This document shows positions 34,812-47,683 of a DNA stretch of 64,000 nt, one piece after another. The notes below the pieces were generated by a model that saw nothing but the letters and a program-made list of their open reading frames with translations, was not told where the DNA came from and ran no database searches. The stretch comes from Hippophae tibetana (taxonomy: Eukaryota; Streptophyta; Magnoliopsida; Rosales; Elaeagnaceae), in contig JAZDXN010000013.1 of assembly GCA_037013495.1 (NCBI GenBank), positions 1,364,001 through 1,428,000 of the forward strand, in the 5' to 3' direction. Numbering within the stretch: position 1 is the first letter of the stretch; each line of letters starts with the position of its first letter. The position numbers were made by a program, and so were the translations under genes.

Positions 34812-36958
34812 TTGCTTCTATGTATAATATTTTGTCACTTATGTTTTATCTTACCCTTTCTAGCGAACAAGATATATTTGCTCATCATTATGGCAAACCT
34901 ATATAAACAAAATCAATTTGCAGGTAGACATATTGATGGAGCATTCTATAACTTGGAACCTGTAGTTTTGATACCTCAATGTACTTCAATTATGGTCAAA
35001 CTCATGGTTGCATGTCAAAGCGGAGAGGCACTTCGTTGTAGATTCCTAGGTTTAGAAACACCTTATCCTTTTGCATACAACCGTGTTCAATTTCATCAAC
35101 AATAGATTCCTTTTCTTCTAGTCCTTGAAACTCAACAACCCATAAAGAAGATGAAAAGGTTGGAATACATTAAGCAAATTTTTTGGTAACTTGAGTATTT
35201 TATATTTGGATTTTTAGATGATTTCTCTATGTGAAGTGTGAAGTAATCTTTACAAACGTTACTTTCTTTGTATCATTAGTAAAAGAAATATCTTCGAAAC
35301 AAGCTTCTAGAAATTAGTTACTTGTTATTGAAGGGGTTTTCCTAATTACAGTTGGTTCCAAAATAACGAAGAGGTCTCATTTCATATGCTACTTTTTTGA
35401 TGAGAGCTAATTAATCTATGCATAATTTAACGATGCAAGGTGTCAGACACACGCTCCTGCGTATATTCCTTCAATGGCAAGGTACCTGATCGGTTAACCA
35501 TGAAACATTAAATACTTACATCCACATTGCTTCTATGTATAATATTTTGTCACTTATGTTTTATCTTACACTTTCTAGCGAACAAGACATATTTGCTCAT
35601 CATTGTGGCAAAACAATCTAAACAAAATAATTTTGCAGTTAGACATATTGATGGAGCATTCTATAACTTGGAACCTGTAGGTTTGATACCTCAATGTACT
35701 TCAATTATGGTCAAACTCATGATTGCATGTCAAAGCGGAGAGGCACTTCGTTGTAGATTCCTAGATTCAGAAACACCTTATCCTTTTGCACACAACTGTA
35801 TTCAATTTCATTAAAAATATATTCATCATCTTCTAGTCCTTGAAACTCAACAGGCCATAAAGGAGATGAAATGATTTGAATGTATTAAGCAAATTTTTTT
35901 GCTAACTTGAGCATTTTATATTTCGGTTTTTAGTCAATTTCTCTATGTGAAGTTTGAAGTAATCTTTACAAATGGTACTTTCTTTGTATCATTAGTAAAA
36001 GAAATATCTTCGAAACAAGGTTCTAGAAATTAGTTACTTGTTATTGAAGGGGTTTTCCTAGTTACAGTTGGTTCCAAAATAACGAAGAGGTCTCATTTCA
36101 TATGCTACTTTTTTTATGAGAGCTAATTAATCTATGTATAATTTAATGATGCAAAGTGTCAGACACACGCTCCTGCGTATCTTCCTTCAATGGCAAGGTA
36201 CGTGATCGGTTAACCACGAAACATTAAATAATTACATCCACATTGCTTCTATGTATAATATTTTGTCACTTATGTTTTATCTTACACTTTCTAGCGAACA
36301 AGATATATTTGCTCATCATTGTGGCAAAACAATCTAAACAAAATAATTTTGCAGTTAGACATATTGATGGAGCATTCTATAACTTGGAACCTGTAGCTTT
36401 GATACCTCAATGTACTTCAATTATGGTCAAACTCATGATTGCATGTCAAAGCGGAGAGGCACTTCGTTGTAGATTCCTAGGTTTAGAAACACCTTATCCT
36501 TTTGCACACAACTGTATTCAATTTCATTAAAAACAGATTCATCTTCTTCTAGTCCTTGAAACTCAACAAGCCATAAAGGAGATGAAAAGATTTGAATGCA
36601 TTAAGCAAATTTTTTTGGTAACTTGAGCATTTTATATTTGGGTTTTTAGTAAATTTGTCTATGTGAAGTTTGAAGTAATCATTACAAACGGTACTTTCTT
36701 TGTATCATTAGTAAAAGAAATATCTTCGAAACAAGCTTCTAGAAATTAGTTACTTGTTATTGAAGGGGTTTTCCTAGTTACAGTTGGTTCCAAAATAACG
36801 AAGAGGTCTCATTTCATATGCTACTTTTTTGATGAGAGCTAATTACTCTATGCATAATTTAATGATGCAAAGTGTCAGACACACGCTCCTGCGTATCTTC
36901 CTTCAATGGCAAGGTACCTGATCGGTTAAGCAGGAAACATTAAATACTTACATCCACA
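34812..36958. repeat. Three-monomer higher-order repeat, copy 2
   Basis: Anchors are at 34812, 35527 and 36243. Markers shared with copy 3: CAAAATCAATTTGC, CATCAACAATAGATTCC, CAACAACCCATAAAG, GAAGTGTGAAG and TAATTACTCTATG in or before the first unit; GCAAGGTGTC, CTGTAGGTTTG and CATCATCTTC in the second; AACAAGGTTCTAG and GTATAATTTAATG before the third. Confidence 0.88.
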
Positions 36959-39105
36959 TTGCTTCTATGTATAATATTTTGTCACTTATGTTTTATCTTA
37001 CCCTTTCTAGCGAACAAGATATATTTGCTCATCATTGTGCCAAACCTATATAAACAAAATCAATTTGCAGGTAGACATATTGATGGAGCATTCTATAACT
37101 TGGAACCTGTAGTTTTGATACCTCAATGTACTTCAATTATGGTCAAACTCATGGTTGCATGTCAAAGCGGAGAGGCACTTCGTTGTAGATTCCTAGGTTT
37201 AGAAACACCTTATCCTTTTGCATACAACCGTGTTCAATTTCATCAACAATAGATTCCTCTTCTTCTAGTCCTTGAAACTCAACAACCCATAAAGAAGATG
37301 AAAAGGTTGGAATACATTAAGCAAATTTTTTGGTAACTTGAGCATTTTATATTTGGATTTTTAGATGATTTCTCTATGTGAAGTGTGAAGTAATCTTTAC
37401 AAACGGTACTTTCTTTGTATCATTAGTAAAAGAAATATCTTTGAAACAAGCTTCTAGAAATTAGTTACTTGTTATTGAAGGGGTTTTCCTAATTACAGTT
37501 GGTTCCAAAATAACGAAGAGGTCTCATTTCATATGCTACTTTTTTGATGAGAGCTAATTAATCTATGCATAATTTAACGATGCAAGGTGTCAGACACACG
37601 CTCCTGCGTATATTCTTTCAATGGCAAGGTACCTGATCGGTTAACCATGAAACATTAAATACTTACATCCACATTGCTTCTATGTATAATATTTTGTCAC
37701 TTATGTTTTATCTTACACTTTCTAGCGAACAAGATATATTTGCTCATCATTGTGGCAAAACAATCTAAACAAAATAATTTTGCAGTTAGACATATTGATG
37801 GAGCATTCTATAACTTGGAACCTGTAGGTTTGATACCTCAATGTACTTCAATTATGGTCAAACTCATGATTGCATGCCAAAGCGGAGAGGCACTTTGTTG
37901 TAGATTCCTAGGTTCAGAAACACCTTATCCTTTTGCACACAACTGTATTCAATTTCATTAAAAATATATTCATCATCTTCTAGTCCTTGAAACTCAACAG
38001 GCCATAAAGGAGATGAAATGATTTGAATGTATTAAGCAAATTTTTTTGCTAACTTGAGCATTTTATATTTCGGTTTTTAGTCAATTTCTCTATGTGAAGT
38101 TTGAAGTAATCTTTACAAATGGTACTTTCTTTGTATCATTAGTAAAAGAAATATCTTCGAAACAAGGTTCTAGAAATTAGTTACTTGTTATTGAAGGGGT
38201 TTTCCTAGTTACAGTTGGTTCCAAAATAACGAAGAGGTCTCATTTCATATGCTACTTTTTTTATGAGAGCTAATTAATCTATGTATAATTTAATGATGCA
38301 AAGTGTCAGACACACGCTCCTGCGTATCTTCCTTCAATGGCAAGGTACGTGATCGGTTAACCACGAAACATTAAATAATTACATCCACATTGCTTCTATG
38401 TATAATATTTTGTCACTTATGTTTTATCTTACACTTTCTAGCGAACAAGATATATTTGCTCATCATTGTGGCAAAACAATCTAAACAAAATAATTTTGCA
38501 GTTAGACATATTGATGGAGCATTCTATAACTTGGAACCTGTAGCTTTGATACCTCAATGTACTTCAATTATGGTCAAACTCATGATTGCATGTCAAAGCG
38601 GAGAGGCACTTCGTTGTAGATTCCTAGGTTCAGAAACAGCTTATCCTTTTGCACACAACTGTATTCAATTTCATTAAAAATATATTCATCATCTTCTAGT
38701 CCTTGAAACTCAACAGGCCATAAAGGAGATGAAAAGATTTGAATGTATTAAGCAAATTTTTTTGGTAACTTGAGCATTTTATATTTGGGTTGTTAGTCAA
38801 TTTCTCTATGTGAAGTTTGAAGTAATCTTTACAAATGGTACTTTCTTTGTATCATTAGTAAAAGAAATATCTTCGAAACAAGCTACTAGAAATTAGTTAC
38901 TTGTTATTGAAGGGGTTTTCCTAGTTACAGTTGGTTCCAAAATAACGAAGATGTCTCATTTCATATGCTACTTTTTTGATGAGGGCTAATTAATCTATGC
39001 ATAATTTAACGATGCAAAGTGTCAGACACACGCTCCTGCGTATCTTCCTTCAATGGCAAGGTACCTGATCGGTTAACCACGAAACATTAAATACTTACAT
39101 CCACA
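36959..39105. repeat. Three-monomer higher-order repeat, copy 3
   Basis: Anchors are at 36959, 37674 and 38390, an offset of exactly 2147 bp from copy 2 for all three units. The third unit keeps copy-2 markers in its head but ends with GGGTTGTTAGTC and ETA-coding GAAACAGC. These link it to 40532, so it is shared with, or is a chimera into, the following trimer. Confidence 0.87.
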
Positions 39106-40531
39106 TTGCTTCTATGTATAATATTTTGTCACTTATGTTTTATCTTACACTTTCTAGCGAACAAGATATATTTGCTCGTAATTGTGGCAAAACAATCTAA
39201 ACAAAATAATTTTGCAGTAGACATATTGATGGAGCATTCTATAACTTGGAACCTGTAGTTTTGATACCTCAATGTACTTCAATTATGGTAAAACTCATGA
39301 TTGCATGTCAAAGCGGAGAGGCACTTCGTTGTAGATTCCTAGGTTCAGAAACACCTTATCCTTTTGCACACAACTGTATTAAATTTCATTAAAAATATAT
39401 TCATCATCTTCTAGTCCTTGAAACTCAACAGGCCATAAAGGCAAAGATTTGAATGTATTAAGCAAATTTTTTTGGTAACTTGAGCATTTTATATTTGGGT
39501 TTTTAGTCAATTTCTCTATGTGATGTTTGAAGTAATCTTTACAAATGGTACTTTCTTTGTATCATTAGTAAAAGAAATATCTTTGAAACAAGCTTCTAGA
39601 AATTAGTTACTTGTTATTGAAGGGGTTTTCCTAATTACAGTTGGTTCCAAAATAACGAAGAGGTCTCATTTCATATGCTACTTTTTTGATGAGAGCTAAT
39701 TTATCTATGCATAATTTAACGATGCAAGGTGTCAGACACACGCTCCTGCGTATCTTCCTTCAATGGCAAGGTACCTGATCGGTTAACCACGAAACATTAA
39801 ATACTTACATCCACATTGCTTCTATGTATAATATTTTGTCACTTATGTTTTATCTTACACTTTCTAGCGAACAAGATATATTTGCTCATCATTGTGGCAA
39901 AACAATCTAAACAAAATAATTTTGCAGTTAGACATATTGATGGAGCATTCTATAACTTGGAACCTGTAGCTTTGATACCTCAATGTACTTCAATTATGGT
40001 CAAACTCATGATTGCATGTCAAAGCGGAGAGGCACTTCGTTGTAGATTCCTAGGTTCAGAAACACCTTATCCTTTTGCACACAACTGTATTCAATTTCAT
40101 TAAAAATATATTCATCATCTTCTAGTCCTTGAAACTCAACAGGCCATAAAGGAGATGAAAAGATTTGAATGTATTAAGCAAATTTTTTTGGTAACTTGAG
40201 CATTTTATATTTGGGTTTTTAGTCAATTTCTCTATGTGAAGTTTGAAGTAATCTTTACAAATGGTACTTTCTTTGTATCATTAGTAAAAGAAATATCTTC
40301 GAAACAAGCTTCTAGAAATTAGTTACTTGTTATTGAAGGGGTTTTCCTAATTACAGTTGGTTCCAAAATAACGAAGAGGTCTCATTTCATATACTACTTT
40401 TTTGATGAGAGCTAATTAATCTATGCATAATTTAACGATGCAAGGTGCCAGACACACACTCTTGCGTATCTTCCTTCAATGGCAAGGTACCTGATCGGTT
40501 AACCACGAAACATTAAATACTTACATCCACA
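38390..40531. repeat. Second trimeric higher-order repeat, copy 1 (2142 bp)
   Basis: Anchors are at 38390, 39106 and 39816. The middle unit has lost one base (TTTTGCAGTAGAC instead of GCAGTTAGAC) and five bases in its tail (AAAGGCAAAGATTT near 39438), giving a 710-bp interval. Both indels recur in the next copy. GGGTTGTTAGTC in the first unit and GATGAGGGCTAATT before the second are also shared. Confidence 0.88.
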
Positions 40532-42672
40532 TTGCTTCTATGTATAATATTTTGTCACTTATGTTTTATCTTACACTTTCTAGCGAACAAGATATATTTG
40601 CTCATCATTGTGGCAAAACAATCTAAACAAAATAATTTTGCAGTTAGACATATTGATGGAGCATTCTATAACTTGGAACCTGTAGCTTTGATACCTCAAT
40701 GTACTTCAATTATGGTCGAACTCATGATTGCATGTCAAAGCGGAGAGGCACTTCGTTGTAGATTCCTAGGTTCAGAAACAGCTTATCCTTTTGCACACAA
40801 CTGTATTCAATTTCATTAAAAATATATTCATCATCTTCTAGTCCTTGAAACTCAACAGGCCATAAAGGAGATGAAAAGATTTGAATGTATTAAGCAAATT
40901 TTTTTGGTAACTTGAGCATTTTATATTTGGGTTGTTAGTCAATTTCTCTATGTGAAGTTTGAAGTAATCTTTACAAATGGTACTTTCTTTGTATCATTAG
41001 TAAAAGAAATATCTTCGAAACAAGCTGCTAGAAATTATTTACTTGTTATTGAAGGGGTTTTCCTAGTTACAGTTGGTTCCAAAATAACGAAGATGTCTCA
41101 TTTCATATGCTACTTTTTTGATGAGGGCTAATTAATCTATGCATAATTTAACGATGCAAAGTGTCAGACAAACGCTCTTGCGTATCTTCCTTAAATGGCA
41201 AGGTACCTGATCGGTTAACCACGAAACATTAAATACTTACATCCACATTGCTTCTATGTATAATATTTTGTCACTTATGTTTTATCTTACACTTTCTAGC
41301 GAACAAGATATATTTGCTCGTAATTGTGGCAAAACAATCTAAACAAAATAATTTTGCAGTAGACATATTGATGGAGCATTCTATAACTTGGAACCTGTAG
41401 TTTTGATACCTCAATGTACTTCAATTATGGTAAAACTCATGATTGCATGTCAAAGCGGAGAGGCACTTCGTTGTAGATTCCTAGGCTCAGAAACACCTTA
41501 TCCTTTTGCACACAACTGTATTCAATTTCATTAAAAATATATTCATCATCTTCTAGTCCTTGAAACTCAACTGGCCATAAAGGCAAAGATTTGAATGTAT
41601 TAAGCAAATTTTTTTGGTAACTTGAGAATTTTATATTTGGGTTTTTAGTCAATTTCTCTATGTGAAGTTTGAAGTAATCTTTACAAATGGTACTTTCTTT
41701 GTATCATTAATAAAAGAAATATCTTTGAAACAAGCTTCTAGAAATTAGTTACTTGTTATTGAAGGGGTTTTCCTAATTACAGTTGGTTCCAAAATAACGA
41801 AGAGGTCTCATTTCATATGCTACTTTTTTGATGAGAGCTAATTAATCTATGCATAATTTAACGATGCAAGGTGTCAGACACACGCTCCTGCGTATCTTCC
41901 TTCAATGGCAAGGTACCTGATCGGTTAACCACGAAACATCAAATACTTACATCCACATTGCTTCTATGTATAATATTTTGTCACTTATGTTTTATCTTAC
42001 ACTTTCTAGCGAACAAGATATATTTGCTCATCATTGTGGCAAAACAATCTAAACAAAATAATTTTGCAGTTAGACATATTGATGGAGCATTCTATAACTT
42101 GGAACCTGTAGCTTTGATACCTCAATTTACTTCAATTATGGTCAAACTCATGATTGCATGTCAAAGCGGAGAGGCAATTCGTTGTAGATTCCTAGGTTTA
42201 GAAACACCTTATCCTTTTGCACACAACCGTGTTCAATTTCATCAAGAATAGATTCATCTTCTTCTAGTCCTTGAAACTCAACAAGCCATATAGGAGATGA
42301 AAAGGTTGGAATGCATTAAGCAAATTTTTTTGGTAACTTGAGCATTTTATATTTGGGTTTTTAGTCAATTTCTCTATGTGAAGTTTGAAGTAACTTTACA
42401 AATGGTACTTTCTTTGTATCATTAGTAAAAGAAATATCTTCGAAACAAGCTTCTAGAAATTAGTTACTTGTTATTGAAGGGGTTTTCCTAATTACAGTTG
42501 GTTCCAAAATAACGAAGAGGTCTCATTTCATATGCTACTTTTTTGATGAGAGCTAATTAATCTATGCATAATTTAACGATGCAAGGTGCCAGACACACGC
42601 TCTTTCGTATCTTCCTTCAATGGCAAGGTACCTGATCGGTTAACCACGAAACATTAAATACTTACATCCACA
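40532..42672. repeat. Second trimeric higher-order repeat, copy 2
   Basis: Anchors are at 40532, 41248 and 41958, offset by 2142 bp from copy 1 for all three. The middle unit has both diagnostic indels (near 41358 and 41581). Private changes include ATTATGGTCGAAC, AGACAAACGCTC and CCTTAAATGGC. The last unit ends with CAAGAATAG and not CATTAAAAATA, so its tail has been exchanged. Confidence 0.88.
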
Positions 42673-45600
42673 TTGCTTCTATGTATAATATTTTGTCACT
42701 TATGTTTTATCTTACACTTTCTAGCGAACAAGATATATTTGCTCATCATTGTGGCAAAACAATCTAAACAAAATAATTTTGCAGTTAGACATATTGATGG
42801 AGCATTCTATAACTTGGAACCTGTAGCTTTGATACCTCAATTTACTTCAATTATGGTCAAACTCATGATTGCATGTCAAAGCGGAGAGGCACTTCGTTGT
42901 AGATTCCTAGGTTCAGAAACACCTTATCCTTTTGCACACAACTGTATTCAATATCATTAAAAATATATTCATCATCTTCTAGTCCTTGAAACTCAAGAGG
43001 CCATAAAGGAGATGAAAAGATTTGAATGTATTAAGCAATTTTTTTTGGTATCTTGAGCATTTTATATTTGGGTTTTTAGTCAATTTCTCTATGTGAAGTT
43101 TGAAGTAATCTTTACAAATGGTACTTTCTTTGTATCATTAGTAAAAGAAATATCTTCGAAACAAGCTTCTAGAAATTAGTTACTTGTTATTGAAGGGGTT
43201 TTCCTAATTACAGTTGGTTCCAAAATAACGAAGAGGTCTCATTTCATATGCTACTTTTTTGATGAGAGCTAATTAATCTATACATAATTTAACGATGCAA
43301 GGTGCCAGACACACGCTCTTGCGTATCTTCCTTCAATGGCAAGGTACCTGATCGGTTAACCACGAAACATTAAATACTTACATCCACATTGCTTCTATGT
43401 ATAATATTTTGTCACTTATGTTTTATCTTACACTTTCTAGCGAACAAGATATATTTGCTCATCATTGTGGCAAAACAATCTAAACAAAATAATTTTGCAT
43501 TTAGACATATTGATGGAGCATTCTATAACTTGGAACCTGTAGCTTTGATACCTCAATGTACTTCAATTATGGTCAAACTCATGATTGCATGTCAAAGCGG
43601 AGAGGCACTTCGTTGTAGATTCCTAGGTTCAGAAACACCTTATCCTTTTGCACACAACTGTATTCAATTTCATTAAAAATATATTCATCATCTTCTAGTC
43701 CTTGAAACTCAACAGGCCATAAAGGAGATGAAAAGATTTGAATATATTAAGCAAATTTTTTTGGTAACTTGAGCATTTTATATTTGGGTTTTTAGTCAAT
43801 TTCTCTATGTGAAGTTTGAAGTAATCTTTACAAATGGTACTTTCTTTGTATCATTAGTAAAAGAAATATCTTCGAAACAAGCTTCTAGAAATTAGTTACT
43901 TGTTATTGAAGGGGTTTTCCTAATTACAGTTGGTTCCAAAATAACGAAGAGGTCTCATTTCATATGCTACTTTTTTGATGAGAGCTAATTAATCTATGCA
44001 TAATTTAACGATGCAAGGTGCCAGACACACGCTCTTTCGTATCTTCCTTCAATGGCAAGGTACCTGATCGGTTAACCACGAAACATTAAATACTTACATC
44101 CACATTGCTTCTATGTATAATATTTTGTCACTTATGTTTTATCTTACACTTTCTAGCGAACAAGATATATTTGCTCATCATTGTGGCAAAACAATCTAAA
44201 CAAAATAATTTTGTAGTTAGACATATTGATGGAGCATTCTATAACTTGAAACCTGTAGCTTTGATACCTCAATGTACTTCAATTATGGTCAAACTCATGA
44301 TTGCATGTCAAAGCGGAGAGGCACTTCGTTGTAGATTCCTAGGTTCAGAAACACCTTATCCTTTTGCAGACAACTGTATTCAATTTCATTAAAAATATAT
44401 TCATCATCTTCTAGTCCTTGAAACTCAAGAGGCCATAAAGGAGATGAAAAGATTTGAATGTATTAAGCAATTTTTTTTGGTATCTTGAGCATTTTATATT
44501 TGGGTTTTTAGTCAATTTCTCTATGTGAAGTTTGAAGTAATCTTTACAAATGGTACTTTCTTTGTATCATTAGTAAAAGAAATATCTTCGAAACAAGCTT
44601 CTAGAAATTAGTTACTTGTTATTGAAGGGGTTTTCCTAATTACAGTTGGTTCCAAAATAACGAAGAGGTCTCATTTCATATGCTACTTTTTTGATGAGAG
44701 CTAATTAATCTATACATAATTTAACGATGCAAGGTGCCAGACACACGCTCTTGCGTATCTTCCTTCAATGGTAAGGTACCTGATCGGTTAACCACGAAAC
44801 ATTAAATACTTACATCCACATTGCTTCTATGTATAATATTTTGTCACTTATGTTTTATCTTACACTTTCTAGCGAACAAGATATATTTGCTCATCATTGT
44901 GGCAAAACAATCTAAACAAAATAATTTTGATTTAGACATATTGATGGAGCATTCTATAACTTGGAACCTGTAGCTTTGATACCTCAATGTACTTCAATTA
45001 TGGTCAAACTCATGATTGCATGTCAAAGCGGAGAGGCACTTCGTTGTAGATTCCTAGGTTCAGAAACACCTTATCCTTTTGCACACAACTGTATTCAATT
45101 TCATTAAAAATATATTCATCATCTTCTAGTCCTTGAAACTCAACAGGCCATAAAGGAGATGAAAAGATTTGAATGTATTAAGCAAATTTTTTTGGTAACT
45201 TGAGCATTTTATATTTGGGTTTTTAGTCAATTTCTCTATGTGAAGTTTGAAGTAATCTTTACAAATGGTAATTTCTTTGTATCATTAGTAAAAGAAATAT
45301 CTTCGAAACAAGCTTCTAGAAATTAGTTACTTGTTATTGAAGGGGTTTTCCTAATTACAGTTGGTTCCAAAATAACGAAGAGGTCTCATTTCATATGCTA
45401 CTTTTTTGATGAGAGCTAATTAATCTATGCATAATTTAACGATGCAAGGTGCCAGACACACGCTCTTTCGTATCTTCCTTCAATGGCAAGGTACCTGATC
45501 GGTTAACCACGAAACATTAAATACTTACATCCACATTGCTTCTATGTATAATATTTTGTCACTTATGTTTTATCTTACACTTTCTAGCGAACAAGATATA

Positions 45601-46967
45601 TTTGCTCATCATTGTGGCAAAACAATCTAAAGAAAATAATTTTGCATTTAGACATATTGATGGAGCATTCTATAACTTGAAACCTGTAGCTTTGATACCT
45701 CAATGTACTTCAATTTTGGTCAAACTCATGATTGCATGTCAAAGCGGAGAGGCACTTCGTTGTAGATTCCTAGGTTCAGAAACACCTTATCCTTTTGCAT
45801 ACAACCGTGTTCAATTTCATCAAGAATAGATTCATCTTCTTCTAGTCCTTGAAACTCAAGAGGCCATATAGGAGATGAAAAGGTTGGAATGCATTAAGCA
45901 AAATTTTTTGGTAACTTTAGCATTTTATATTTGGATTTTTAGATGATTTCTCTATGTGAAGTTTGAAGTAATCTTTACAAACGGTACTTTCTTTGTATCA
46001 TTAGTAAAAGAAATATCTTCGAAACAAGCTTCTAGAAATTAGTTACTTGTTATTGAAGGGGTTTTCCTAATTACAGTTGGTTCCAAAATAACGAAGAGGT
46101 CTCATTTCATATGCTACTTTTTTGATGAGAGCTAATTAATCTATACATAATTTAACGATGCAAGGTGCCAGACACACGCTCTTGCGTATCTTCCTTCAAT
46201 GGCAAGGTACCTGATCGGTTAACCACGAAACATTAAATACTTACATCCACATTGCTTCTATGTATAATATTTTGTCACTTATGTTTTATCTTACACTTTC
46301 TAGCGAACAAGATATATTTGCTCATCATTGTGGCAAAACAATCTAAACAAAATAATTTTGCATTTAGACATATTGATGGAGCATTCTATAACTTGGAACC
46401 TGTAGCTTTGATACCTCAATGTACTTCAATTATGGTCAAACTCATGATTGCATGTCAAAGCGGAGAGGCACTTCGTTGTAGATTCCTAGGTTCAGAAACA
46501 CCTTATCCTTTTGCACACAACTGTATTCAATTTCATTAAAAATATATTCATCATCTTCTAGTCCTTGAAACTCAACAGGCCATAAAGGAGATGAAAAGAT
46601 TTGAATGTATTAAGCAAATTTTTTTGGTAACTTGAGCATTTTATATTTGGGTTTTTAGTCAATTTCTCTATGTGAAGTTTGAAGTAATCTTTACAAATGG
46701 TACTTTCTTTGTATCATTAGTAAAAGAAATATCTTCGAAACAAGCTTCTAGAAATTAGTTACTTGTTATTGAAGGGGTTTTCCTAATTACAGTTGGTTCC
46801 AAAATAACGAAGAGGTCTCATTTCATATGCTACTTTTTTGATGAGAGCTAATTAATCTATACATAATTTAACGATGCAAGGTGCCAGACACACGCTCTTG
46901 CGTATCTTCCTTCAATGGCAAGGTACCTGATCGGTTAACCACGAAACATTAAATACTTACATCCACA
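42673..46967. repeat. Dimeric higher-order repeat block (monomers 60-65)
   Basis: Anchors are at 42673, 43389, 44105, 44821, 45536 and 46252. Heads alternate with a ~1432-bp period: CTATGCATAATT with CGCTCTTTCG (before 42673, 44105, 45536) versus CTATACATAATT with CGCTCTTGCG (before 43389, 44821, 46252). Tails of 42673 and 44105 share CTCAAGAGGCC and GGTATCTTGAGC. Monomer 63 (44821) has lost one base at TTTTGATTTAGAC, which breaks the frame. Confidence 0.83.
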
Positions 46968-47683
46968 TTGCTTCTATGTATAATATTTTGTCACTTATGT
47001 TTTATCTTACACTTTCTAGCGAACAAGATATATTTGCTCATCATTGTGGCAAAACAATCTAAACAAAATAATTTTGCAGTTAGACATATTGTTGGAGCAT
47101 TCTATAACTTGGAACCTGTAGCTTTGATACCTCAATGTACTTCAATTATGGTCAAACTCATGATTGCATGTCAAAGCGGAGAGGCACTTCGTTGTAGATT
47201 CCTAGGTTCAGAAACACCTTATCCTTTTGCATACAACCGTGTTCAATTTCATCAAGAATAGATTCATCTTCTTCTAGTCCTTGAAACTCAACAAGCCATA
47301 TAGGAGATGAAAAGGTTGGAATGCATTAAGCAAATTTTTTTGGTAACTTGAGCATTTTATATTTGGATTTTTAGATGATTTCTCTATGTGAAGTTTGAAG
47401 TAATCTTTACAAACGGTACTTTCTTTGTATCATTTGTAAAAGAAATATCTTCGAAACAAGCTTCTAGAAATAAGTTACTTGTAATTGAAGAGGTTTTCCT
47501 AATTACAGTTCGTTCCAAAATAACGAAGATGTCTCATTTCATATGCTACTTTTTTTATGAGAGCTAATTAATCTATGCATAATTTAACGATGCAAAGTGT
47601 CAGACACACGCTCCTGCGTATCTTCCTTCAATGGCAAGGTACGTGATCGGTTAACCACGAAACATTAAATACTTACATCCACA
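46968..47683. repeat. Monomer 66
   Basis: This unit continues the CTATACATAATT head but has private CATATTGTTGGAGC, a GCATACAACCGTG tail and GGATTTTTAGATGATTTC. It links the dimer block to the following mixed block. Confidence 0.8.

Noticed and set aside
41437..41652. Minus-strand reading frame of 71 codons
   Set aside because: It lies over monomer 58, the unit with the five-base and one-base losses, opposite the usual frame. It is not kept in other monomers, so it is a chance opening.
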